In this document: positions 42,801-57,572 of the stretch, one piece after another
How positions within the stretch are numbered: the first letter of the stretch is position 1
How the letters are laid out: every line of letters begins with the position of its first letter
Assembly: GCA_002102555.1 (NCBI GenBank)
Contig: MCFL01000024.1
Span: 248,001-312,000, forward strand
Direction of reading: 5' to 3'
From: Catenaria anguillulae PL171
Taxonomy: Eukaryota > Blastocladiomycota > Blastocladiomycetes > Blastocladiales > Catenariaceae
Length of the DNA stretch: 64,000 nt
Position numbers and translations under genes: made by a program
Notes under the pieces: generated by a model
Databases searched by the model: none
Told to the model about the DNA's origin: nothing
What the model saw: only the letters and a program-made list of their open reading frames with translations

Positions 42801-44903
42801 GGGTACGTGATTGCGAGCAATTGACGTTTTGAACTCAAGGACATGTCGCTGACCTCGTGTGCACTTGTGACAAAATATATCAGGTGGCGGACCCCCACCC
42901 CCGCCTCCTCCTCCCGGATTTGGTACACTCAATGTTCATCTTGCGTTAGTACATCTGTAACGAAATGCTCACACCCATACATTTTGCAATGAAAATAGGC
43001 GGCCCACCTCCCCCGCCACCACCGGGCGGCGCCCCTCCTCCTCCTGCGGCCTTCCCGGGCTTCCCCGCCCCAATCCCTCGCCGGCCGCGCAAATACGTGC
43101 CCAAGGTAACGCTCAAGCAGCTTCAATGGGACAAGATCCCAGACATGCAAGTGCGCAAGACCATTTGGGCGTCGACGGTCGAGCTGCTGGAGCGCGGTGA
43201 AGACCCCGACGAGAAATGGGCAAAAACGTTGGGCGACGACCTGTTCCAGTCGCTGCAATCCGTGTTTCCCGCGCGGCAGCCCGTGGCGGCCGCGGCAAAG
43301 GCCGTTGAGGCGGTGGCCGTCAAGCAGGAGATTAGCGTACTCGACAACAAGCGGTCGTACAACATCACCATCATGCTTGGGCGCATCAAGGCGTCGTTTG
43401 GCGACATTCGGCGCGCCATCTTGGGCTTGGACTTTGATGTCATGACCCGTCCCGTGATTACCCAGTTTCTCAAGTACGTGCCGACGGCCGAGGAAATCGG
43501 CAAGCTGACCCAGTACAAGGACGACACGGCCGGGTTGCACAAGGCCGATGCGTTTTTCGTCGAGATGATCAAGATTGAGCGTTACGAGCACCGACTCAAG
43601 GCCATGGACTATTACTTGCGGTTCAACGAGCGCATAGCCGAGCAGCGCGCAGACATCAAGGCCGTGACAAGCGCCGCCGTGGCCGTCAAGGAGTCGCAGA
43701 ATTTCCACGAATTGCTTCAACTCATTCTCACGCTGGGCAATTACATGAACACGGGGTTCCGAGGAAACGCCACAGGGTTCCGACTCGGGTCCATCAACAA
43801 GCTCGTCGACACCAAATCGGCAGACAACAAGCGCACGCTGCTGCACTTTCTCGTCGATACCGTGTCGGCGAAATGCCCGCAGCTGCTCGAGTTTGCCAAC
43901 GATCTCAAGGACACGACCACGGCGTGCCGCGTGTCGTTTGAGCCGCTGACGGCCGAAATGAACCTGCTCAATGCCGGCATGCGCCTTATCGACAATGAGC
44001 TCGACCAGTTTTACAAGGATGAGCAAGACCCAGCGCGCGATCCGATTGACAGGTTCCGCATCGTGTTCCGCGACTTTTCCGAGACGGCCAACGCAAAGCT
44101 TGCTACGCTGCAGAGCGAGTATGCAGAGATGAAGGTTGCGTACGAGGCGGCCGTGGTGGCGTTTGGCGAGGATCCCAGCAAGATGGGCGCCGACGAGTTT
44201 TTCGGCATTGTTCAAACGTTTTTGACGAGTTTTGATCGCGTACACAAGGACATCATCAAGGAGCGCGAGGTCAAGGAAAAGGCAGAGCGGAGGAAGAAGG
44301 CACAGAGTTTGATGTCGAGTGCACCGGGCACGGCCAGGACGGGCAGTGCGGGAACAGCAGGTGGCAGGTCCAGGCGGGCCACGGCGACCGAAGCAGACGT
44401 CAAGGACGGTGGAGCGCCGCCGCCGCCAAGGGGCAAGAGCAGTACGGCTGCTGCACATCATGGGCATGGACACGGCAAGCACGGCGGCCGATCGGCGCCT
44501 GCAGCGGCCAAAGCGGCCGCATCTGCGCCTGAAGGTATGGCCCACGAGCACTTTCCTTGCCATCAATTTAGGATTATCGGATCACTCACTTTTATTGTCG
44601 ACAGCCGACGAAATCGACGAAATGGACGACCTTCTCGCCTCACTCAAGCGCGTGGGCGACGGCCCGCCAGCTGCCCCCACCGGTCGGTCCAGCAGCCTAT
44701 CCAACGGGTCGAGTTCGCGTGTGGGCGGGCTCGTTGGCAACACGGGTTCAGCCGCCTCAACGTCGCCCACGCCTGAATCCGAAGCCTTGGCGCGCATGTC
44801 GCGTCGGCGAGACACACTCATGGCGCGTTCGCAGCACAAGGAGGCATTGACCGAGGTGTCGAGCCAGGCACAAGCCCTGTTGGAGTCGCTCAAGTCAAAG
44901 TAG
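39834..44903 (+). CDS. Diaphanous-type formin B, with FH1 small-exon array
   Basis: Eight exons (39834-40750, 40860-41250, 41327-42431, 42498-42653, 42728-42802, 42884-42922, 42999-44534, 44605-44903) give 1,505 residues with exact phases. About 180 Ser/Gly-rich N-terminal residues, then GBD/FH3 (about 190-600; DLFDRLLTEVLDDMGLKD, then VVRCLKGLLNVKPGM), a coiled coil at about 600-745 (QELNRDLEEQLLKMARDKHR), FH1 polyproline (about 755-920), FH2 (about 922-1330; LKQLQWDKIPDMQVRKTIW, LTLGNYMNTGFRGNATGFRL, KRTLLHFLVDTV) and a textbook DAD (DEIDEMDDLLASLKRVGD, about residue 1408). The GBD-DAD pair implies autoinhibition relieved by Rho GTPase. The C-terminus ends soon after DAD. The ATG at 39834 is the first in frame. 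Confidence 0.9.
42498..42922 (+). repeat. Array of phase-1 FH1 exons (formin B)
   Basis: Three exons of 156, 75 and 39 nt lie between the FH3/coiled-coil exon and the FH2 exon. Each is phase 1 at both ends and encodes one to three GGPPPPPPPPxM modules. The longest contains internal copies that look like fused modules (VMGGPPPPPPPPPVMG). Confidence 0.82.
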
Positions 44904-45510
44904 GTCGAGCCCCTGGTTGTTTTCCCTGTTTTTGATACCTGGCGTTTTTTTTTTCTCTTTTTCAAGCTCGTTTTTGATGTGTGCTTCTCTCTCTCGCTCC
45001 CTTCCTTGTCTCGTTGGTTCCTTGTCCCAAGTGACCATTTTGTTTTCTCGTTGTTTTTTGTTGTTGGCCACACACCCTACTTGGTCGAGGCAACGCCTTC
45101 CTACACTCGTCTCTTTTGCTTGCGTGTATCATAATAGAGTCGCACAGATTATTGAAAATGATTCAGTTCATCGCTATTGGTGGCCACATCATTGAATTTC
45201 AAGCCATGCATGGTCCATGGACTTCATTGAAGACTTGAAATCAGCGACATGGGACGGCTTGCATGCACACACATCCAGATCGATGCAAGGAATCAGTTCC
45301 TTTGCTCATGAAAGTGTTAAGAAAAACGTGCTGGGAGCAAATGGGATGTATTGGTTGTATTGTAGGTAATGTATTTACGTGGTGAGGGAGAGCAGAGAGC
45401 ATGCATGGAACGAGGGGGGGGGGGGAAAAATAGTCAAAATCAAGTATCGAACACAACGAACGAGCGATTGCCAGTTGTTGAGGGAACGAGAGCGGCAGCT
45501 CAACGAGAGT
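44904..45510. other. Intergenic region between convergent genes
   Basis: 607 bases containing a T run near 44946 and a run of ten G at about 45415-45424. No gene is seen. Confidence 0.35.
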
Positions 45511-46329
45511 TCAGCGTCGGCTGGACCGAGTCATTGCCGCTCCCAACACAAACAAGAGCACCACCATAAACCCGCCGCCCACGGCCATGCCGACAATCAC
45601 TGGCTTGGTAAACGAGAACTTGCTCGGATCATTCACGGCCGCATCAATGTCTTCCTTGGCCAATGGACCCAGCTTGGTTTGAATGATGGTTTTGCGCTGT
45701 GTAGGCCGTGCAACCGACGCGCGTGCAGATGCCGTTGGGCGAACCGTTCCCGTGGCGCGCGGGGCAGCTGCACGTGTGGGCTGAGCAGGACGAGCTGGTT
45801 GGCCAGGTGCGGGTGCGGCGCCGTTACGCGCAGGTGGGGCCGGTTGTGTGCCTGGCGCTGCCGGCGGCCGTTGACCCGCTGGCGGTTGCTGTTGCGCAGG
45901 TGGTCGCGGGGCCGCCGGTGGCTGTTGCTGTGCGGGCGGGCGTGGGGCAGCGGGAGGTTGCTGAGCGGGCGGCGCTGGTGGGCGGGGTGGTGCGGGTGCT
46001 GCCGGTGGTGGTGGCTGCTGAGCTTGTGCGAAGGGTGCCGGCACGGGAACGGGAAGTGGGAATGCAAATGGGTTCGGGTTCGGGTTGGGAACGGGCGACG
46101 CGAGGGCCGTTGAGATGGACGAGGCCGAGTCGGGCAGGCACGTGGACAGGAGCAGGGCAACGAGGGCAAAGCCGGCGACCCATTTCCAATGTGCAGTGGA
46201 CACAGGCACGAGTAATGGCTTGTGGTTGGTGCGCGGCCGGCCGTGTGTTGCCTGGGCACGAGTTGATGGTGTCTGCTGGCAGTCGACCCGCAGGTGCGTG
46301 CGCAGGCGAGGGTGTGTTGAAGGCGACAT
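45511..46329 (-). CDS. Pro/Ala-rich membrane protein
   Basis: An open minus-strand frame with 272 residues from the ATG at 46329. A basic N-terminal segment leads into a hydrophobic stretch (WVAGFALVALLLSTCL). A long Pro/Ala/Gln region follows with repeats close to PPAAPRPPAQQQ, then a conserved-looking QRKTIIQTKLGPLAKEDIDA and a C-terminal transmembrane helix (PVIVGMAVGGGFMVVLLFVL) with a short basic end. It may be a cell-surface or cell-wall-spanning sensor-like protein, but I recognise no family. The low complexity allows other open frames over the same DNA. This one is preferred because it alone has two plausible membrane helices. Confidence 0.5.
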   Translation of the reverse strand: MSPSTHPRLRTHLRVDCQQTPSTRAQATHGRPRTNHKPLLVPVSTAHWKWVAGFALVALLLSTCLPDSASSISTALASPVPNPNPNPFAFPLPVPVPAPFAQAQQPPPPAAPAPPRPPAPPAQQPPAAPRPPAQQQPPAAPRPPAQQQPPAGQRPPAAPGTQPAPPARNGAAPAPGQPARPAQPTRAAAPRATGTVRPTASARASVARPTQRKTIIQTKLGPLAKEDIDAAVNDPSKFSFTKPVIVGMAVGGGFMVVLLFVLGAAMTRSSRR

Positions 46330-47252
46330 GGAATCAATCCAGCGTCGAGACAATCCGGGGACGACGACCGGTCTACGGGAGTGTTTGGTATCGGATGGTC
46401 GAGGATAGAGTGGGAAAAGGGAATGGGAACACGGCAGATACAGACAGACAGCGGCCAGCGCGTAAGGTAAGGTAGATGTTACTATGAAATGAAAGGTCAC
46501 GACCAAAGAGAGTCGATATGCCCAAAGGATTGGCAGCGTGCGGGGAAGGCGCTGGGGGCCCCTTTTGCTTTTGTACAGTCTCCCAATGCAATTTAACCTC
46601 ACCTCAACTTCATTGGCTTCATTGTCTTCATTGGCTTCATTGGCCACCACCTCACGAGGCTTTTCCCTCGTCGACCAAGTGCCCCAGTGATGAAGTGCTT
46701 GCTTTTGCTTGTGCAGGGTTGACAATAATGAACGCCATGAACGTGCAGCATATAATTCCAAGGCAACAACTGAAAAGCCCCAATGAATCGCCTGCATTTA
46801 GCCGTCTCGCGTCCATCTTCGTCTTGTTGTGCACCTCCTCCCAAATCCAAGCCAGACCGCCTCAAGCAACGGCGACCGCTGCTCCCAACTGCTCCCAACA
46901 GACACAGGCTCTGGTCGTCGGCCAACTTGCCAGGCCTTGCAGCGTTCCTCCTCCGCTGATGCTGCTGGGGAGAAGGCGAGACAGGAGTGCCTCAGTCTCG
47001 TCAGTGGTCGCGTCTGCGGCGGCCAATTCATGTGGCTGACCATGGTCATCCGCCGCCAGAATTCATGAAGATGACCACTAACGCGTCGCGACATGAGCCC
47101 TAGTTTTCAATACCAAAACTGGACCATTTCCTACCCACACATTGTCCCAGAAAGAGGGTGACTCACATTGACTGCCCGCCCCTCAGCCTGCTCAACGTCT
47201 CATGGCGCAACCCTCGCTTGTATCGCATCTCAAGAGCGCACCAGTAACAAAT
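46330..47252. other. Intergenic region with a short tandem repeat
   Basis: 923 bases. A CTTCATTGG-type tandem repeat spans about 46606-46643. A 60-residue minus-strand frame (46834-46652) is listed separately as a weak candidate. Confidence 0.35.
46652..46834 (-). CDS. Possible small single-helix membrane protein
   Basis: A 60-residue frame reads as a polar start, one Cys-rich hydrophobic helix (LFSCCLGIICCTFMAFIIV) and a polar end. Its layout is protein-like, but I know no homologue and short open frames arise by chance. Low confidence. Confidence 0.2.
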   Translation of the reverse strand: MHNKTKMDARRLNAGDSLGLFSCCLGIICCTFMAFIIVNPAQAKASTSSLGHLVDEGKAS

Positions 47253-52348
<5,096 letters not shown>

Positions 52349-54934
52349 GATACCGTGCGTCCAATGTGCGGATAGTTGAGAACTAAGGTCTATAGGGTTT
52401 GGAGATAGGGGTCTATGAACACGGCCGACGGCTACTGTGCGTATCGTTGCACATCTGAAGAGCCAGGGGGGCAGTGGGACATATTTGAGTGAATGAAGTT
52501 CAACGCCGGCATGGGATCTGATAAACCTTGTCGGTGGTAGTGGCAATGGCGGGAATCCATCATGACGACATGATCATGGTACACTGGTAACTGCGCGAAC
52601 CGTCACAGTGGGCGGTCAAAGAGCGGTGTGCGTTTGGGATATTTTTTGGCTACCGAGACTTTCTGAGACGAATGCTCGGTCGAAGTTCGAGTTGTGCCCG
52701 TTCCGCCGGCCTCACCGTCGTACACGCGGTGATCAAGTGCGGACAACAAGCCTAGGTGGGATCCCAGGTTACGATTCCAGTTAAACGTTGTCAATGATGC
52801 AATGGGAAAACAGTGACCATGCGTGGCTCGAAATGGGCTGCGGGGCGGAGGTGAGACAAACAAGGAGGGTGATCAAAAGCCGTTCTCGTCGGTTTGACAA
52901 CGATCCACTTGAGAATGCGTGTGCGAGCGTACAGCGATGCTGCTGCTGCTGCTGAGGACTTTCAAAGGTTTTGTTTTTGAAAATGCCGATGAAACGAAGC
53001 AGTTTGCATGGCGGATTTTCAGGCAATTCATTACACCGTATGCGTGCACGGTGTTGTATCTCGGTCGAGAAACATGGACAAGGTGTGGTGACATGCCCAT
53101 TCACCCGGAACCCTGCGTGTCAAGCAGCGACCGTCTCGTCGTGGCCACACGCGCCGGCGTCCCGCACGTGTCGACAGGCCTACCTATCAGTACTACGAGT
53201 GCAACATCCAGATTGACAGGACGGAACATGTGAGCGTTGGTGATCTGGCCCGATTCTTAGCCGCGCTTCAGCCATGTTGAGAGAAAACCTGAGACCAGTC
53301 ATTGAGAATGCACCGCGCGGACTTTTGGCAGCCAATTTAACGGTCATGTCACATCGGTCGTAGCAAGTGCCGCGGAAGCGATGCACGGATTCTTCAATGC
53401 TGGGAAAGCTGTGGGTGGCTGTGATGGTCGGGTTGCGCTCACACCGATGGATGAAGATGAAATGTGAGGATCAGAGAATGCTGCTTGGTTGGGACATGCA
53501 GAGATGGGGCGAAGCGCTCAGCTGAGGAGACATGGTTGCACAGAGTCTTGATACTTACTAGGTCGAGCGCCGAGGGATTCCTCGCTCGCACATGTTCTTC
53601 GATCCGTGATGGGGTTAGTTAGGGAGGCAAAGTGTTCATTCATGAGTGGACTGAGGACGTGACTGACGGACGTGACAGAGCTGAGCTGACTGACCTGAAC
53701 TGGCATGCCCAACTAGAAATATTTCTTACGCTTCGTATGATATGAGAGCCCGCACTGGCTCTGTGATGGAGCATTCAAGCGCACGGTTGCCCCACCGTGC
53801 ATTATCATTAATGCCTATTATCTATGCCCAATGAAGGCAGTCGGCCATGTGAGTTCAATTCAAATGAAATCCAGATGCAATCATGCACACCATTCTCATG
53901 TACTTCGATCCCAACTCGGCGTACAGCCTTCAGCCGATATGGACAGACCCCCTGCGTTGCTCCCGCCGGCTCAACCTGTCCCACCCATGGTCGACACCGC
54001 CGTCCTCGCTGTGCCCCGGCGACGGCAAGTCCGCTCAACAGCAGGCCCGGTTTACTTTTCAACGGATCAGTCAAAGCATGTGTCGATTCGGTTGCGTTGC
54101 TGGAGCGGCCAACAATACCGCTAGATGGCACGGGCGCTGTTAGCATTGTAGTTGTCTTCCGACCCAATACGGCCAGCAACGGCCGTCGTACTTGCGGGAC
54201 ATGAATCAACGGCCAAGAGATGTCTTCAGTTCCCGTCCTGCTGTAGCTCGGATATGCGCCTCGCTTCGACCTCGTCAAGTCTCCTGCCCAACTTGCAACT
54301 GAAGTGACGACAGCAAAAACGGCGAGGACGAGCTCATCATTTCGCCCAGCAGGCGTCATGCCCGAGTTGCAAGCTCCTCGTCCTCTGCACCAGCTCTCGC
54401 ATCCCAGTCACCCGCAACTCGCTCCAGCAAGCTCTTCGCTTCCGCGATAGATCTCTTGGCATCATCGCCAAAGACCACCAAGTCCAAGCGCCACAACTCG
54501 CCACTGCTGATTGCCTTACTTGCAGAAGACGATGGAGGTGCGACATTCTGCTTTTGTGTCATGCCAACTTTTGCTACATGCTGACCCATCTGTTCCATTG
54601 CCTTGTCAGATTTGAGCTCGTCATCCCGCTCCATTGGTCCGCTCCTTCATGCTTGCTTTGCGGCAAACACCCATCGATCCTCGCCGCTCGGCTGGCACAT
54701 GTGCGTCAGCAGCCTCGTATCGCGTCATACCAATACCACGAAAATGTGGCCATTGAGGTGGAACGGGTATGCACGAGGGCACTTTTTCCAACCTGTTGTA
54801 ACCCACGGTGTCTGACGCAAGCCATTTACCGCCATCTAGTGTGGGATTCGTGTTGGACGGGAAATGCTCACAACTTCGATCGAGAATCCCGAACGGGAAC
54901 TTGATGATACCCCGCACGCCTCGTAAGCCTTGCT
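52349..54934. other. Non-coding or unresolved part of duplicated unit, copy 1
   Basis: 2.6 kb between PhoD and the integrase fossil. The left end must hold the PhoD promoter. A CTG repeat lies at about 52938-52953. A plus-strand frame near 53180-53278 (QYYECNIQIDRTEHVSVGDL) and a minus-strand frame at 54634-54356 (ELWRLDLVVFGDDAKRSIAE) have protein-like composition. Neither matches a family I know or joins to a full gene. Parts may belong to the fossil element. Confidence 0.35.
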
Positions 54935-55727
54935 CAGTGGTACCTGTACCGCGAGGAGTTCATTCTCCGACGCAATAACGCTTACACTCGAATCGTCCGC
55001 CGACCATTCGTCACCAACTTTTTCGGGGACGTTTTGTGTATTGATCAAAATGAAAAGTTGCAAGCGTACCGGTACCACGCCTACCAGTTCGTACCCATTC
55101 ACTTTCTCGGCCTCACCTGGAACCATTTATCATGACACGATGGCTTCTCGTTCTTGACATAGACTTGCCGTGAACCAATTTGGCCTATGGCACCGGGTCA
55201 CTTGTGATCGTGGAACAGAAAATGTCCTTGTCATTCACGGCCAAAATCACCACGCCCGCCTGCACGAGGTGCCATACGTCATCGACAATCCCGGCCGCGA
55301 ATCTGCCCGTGTCGATCCATCTACAAGCAACACACGTGCCGAATACCAATGGCGATTTCTCAACCAGGGCGCCACTCGGCCCATGCTCTTGACTCTCGAC
55401 ACTATGTTTGCCAACCACGACTTTGACCTGGGCAATGACGTGCACAAGTTTTGCGTGGCTACGGCAGCATGCTCCATCGCCAATGTGCTCATTGACCGCC
55501 TTTTTGGCCAGCTCGTCAACCGCCGCATTGATCGAGTTGGGCGTCCAAAGCACGTCATGAAGAATCAGTTCAACACTATGCCTTTAATTCCTGGATCGCT
55601 TCTGGACACAGGTGCCGTGGCGGCAGAGTACATCGCTCAAGGGGGTTCCATCATTCTGGAAATGGAACTCCGCGACCCGCTAAGTGAGTGGCCAGAGAGC
55701 TTCAGGCCGAGCGCAAAACCCGCTTAG
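54935..55727 (+). mobile_element. Fossil of an rve-type DDE integrase, copy 1
   Basis: Fragments of an integrase core are visible. The first block ends in DVLCIDQNEKLQAYRYHAYQ, carrying the first catalytic Asp. The later block contains FGLWHRVTCDRGTENVLVIH, carrying the second, and NTRAEYQWRFLN in the region of the third acidic residue. The -GLW--V--D-GTE- pattern is that of the retroviral-integrase-like (rve) superfamily found in transposons and in large virus-like elements; I cannot assign the exact element. The pieces lie in more than one frame, so it looks broken (at least one or two breaks). I find no terminal repeats or target-site duplication. Its age relative to the tandem duplication is clear: it was present before. 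Confidence 0.6.
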
Positions 55728-56163
55728 ATGCAACCGTAACTTGGACATGATTGCTTCCGAAATTGTCTGTCCCTTTCATCCCACGCACTCTCCACTCTTC
55801 CGTCAGTACATCTTGGACTCTCTACAACGGTTGCACTCCTCGGCACTGTGTATTTTCGCATCGCTCTCAATTAATCCTGTTTTGGTTCCCCACATTTTAT
55901 GCGAGACTGTTGTACCGATGAGCGGACGTTGCAAATGTCTGAGTCGCACATTGTACTGCTATCGGGTGCTCAATGTTTCTAAGTATTAGTCACACTTAGT
56001 GTACGTGTGGACCTTTATATATGAACACTTCATAGGCAAAGCTCGGTCAGAGTTGCCCCCTACCCAGCACTTCAGATGAGCAGCCATCGCGTGGAAAGCC
56101 ATCGCATTGTCATATGCCGATACTCCGTACAAGAAAATTCGAAGGCAACTATATGCAAGCGCC
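55728..56163 (+). promoter_or_regulatory. Upstream region of seven-helix gene D, copy 1
   Basis: 436 bases between the fossil and the ATG at 56164. TTTATATATG at about 56013-56022 is a plausible core promoter about 145 bases before the ATG. No gene is seen. Confidence 0.35.
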
Positions 56164-57406
56164 ATGTCGGATGCAAATGCCTCCAATTCAACCGATGTCG
56201 TGGTGGGCGGCGAAGAAACCGTGTGTGTCCTCATCGCAAGTGACCCCCCCCCAAGCCAGAAGTAACGCGACAATCGGTTACAATAATAGTGCACTAACCA
56301 ACAAGGTCGGCTCATGCACAGGAGTACTTTGTATGGAGCGGCGAGAGTTTTTTTTGTCGGGACAAACATCACTTTCCACCTTGCTGCGCTCTGGACGTGC
56401 CTCATGTACATTCGAAATCGTGCACCCACTCGCGCATACTTCATGGGAACCGCGGTCGTGGCCACAATTCGATGCATCGAGGTATTTCTCGGCGCCGCTG
56501 CAGTCACACACAGCGAATCGTCGGTTCCAATGGCAATGACCAAGGCATTCTTCAGTGCTGTGAGTCATTCAACGTTACTGTTGATTCACGTTCGAAGGCA
56601 CGCATCGTGCGAGTATCCAGTCCATGACCGCACAGCACGCACCAACTGGAGGTCTGACGATGACGCTGTTGCATAGGGTCCAGTCCATGGCGCATCACTC
56701 TCTGGACCAAGACTCGACCTTTCGTCGGCTCTTTCTGGTGTTTGTAGTCCTCGTTTTCATCAGTGTCATCACATTGCTTTGGAGCGTTGCCGACACAATC
56801 CTCCCGCTCACGCTTCAAACCCAAGTTACGTCGTACACGGTGACCTTGGGAAATATTGGTTCGTGGCATGCCCTCTGTCTAGGCATTTCACTGCAAACGC
56901 TCATTCCACACAATACCAATTGACATTTTTTGAGTACCAGCCTCGGCCACGCTCGTCAACTTGACCCATGTGATCCTGCTTCTGTACGCCATGTCCATTC
57001 AATACCAAGAAACGCGCAGTCCAACGCTCCTAGTCAAACCTGCGCTGATGTGGTGGACCGGAGCTATGTTTGGGCTGGCTTGTCTTGGCAACACGGTCGC
57101 CGTTGGACTGTGCGCAATCGACCCACTGTTTGATCCTCAATGGGGTTTGTCAAACTTGATGATTGGGGTTCAAACGCATGCATTTACAACGTACGTTTGA
57201 CGAAGCGGACGATATCGTGCCTGTATTGCCGGCTTGATTGACTCGGCATTTACTGTGGTCAATCATTGATTCAAATCAGGCTGCTCGAGTACTATTGCAA
57301 GCGGCCCAAGGTCAGAACGAGCGTCTCGACGTCTGACACGTCACTTGATCCGGCAAGCGACCAAATGAAAAAGAAGCCGCATGTCGAAAAAACGGGCTCG
57401 CGATGA
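56164..57406 (+). CDS. Seven-helix membrane protein, family member D, copy 1 (one-base frameshift)
   Basis: Five exons (56164-56220, 56322-56559, 56621-56858, 56941-57190, 57280-57406). They sum to 910 bases, one more than a multiple of three. The extra base sits in a run of eight T near 56348. With seven T, as in copy 2, exon 2 reads EYFVWSGESFFVGTNITFHL, matching WYFVWSTESWFLGLILYINT of paralog C, and the full protein would be 302 residues. Other shared features are NLTHVILLLYAMSIQYQ and DPLFDPQWGLSNLMIGVQTH (the DPQW helix). The tail is Lys/Ser-rich. Intron 1 has a GCACTAACC branch site. It is closest to paralog C in gene structure. The extra T may be real or a homopolymer sequencing error. 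Confidence 0.65.
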
Positions 57407-57572
57407 CACATACTGTTAGGCCGATATTAGAGGCAGATGACAAAGAAGAGGGTATACATGAAATTCTTGGTTCAAAATGGAACGGACACGTTCGTTCAAG
57501 TGTACAAAGTGTAAGTGACAGGTGTCGATGGTTTGTGCACGTAGTATCAAGCGCGGTCAAGCATGTCTGCAC

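Noticed and set aside
42929-44566. Long minus-strand open frame of about 545 residues
   Set aside because: It is antisense to the FH2 exon of formin B, whose frame carries conserved motifs. High GC at third positions keeps the reverse frame open.
45379-46475. Plus-strand frames over the Pro-rich gene
   Set aside because: Mirror frames of a GC-rich Pro/Ala repeat, giving Arg/Trp/Gly strings without domain or helix pattern.
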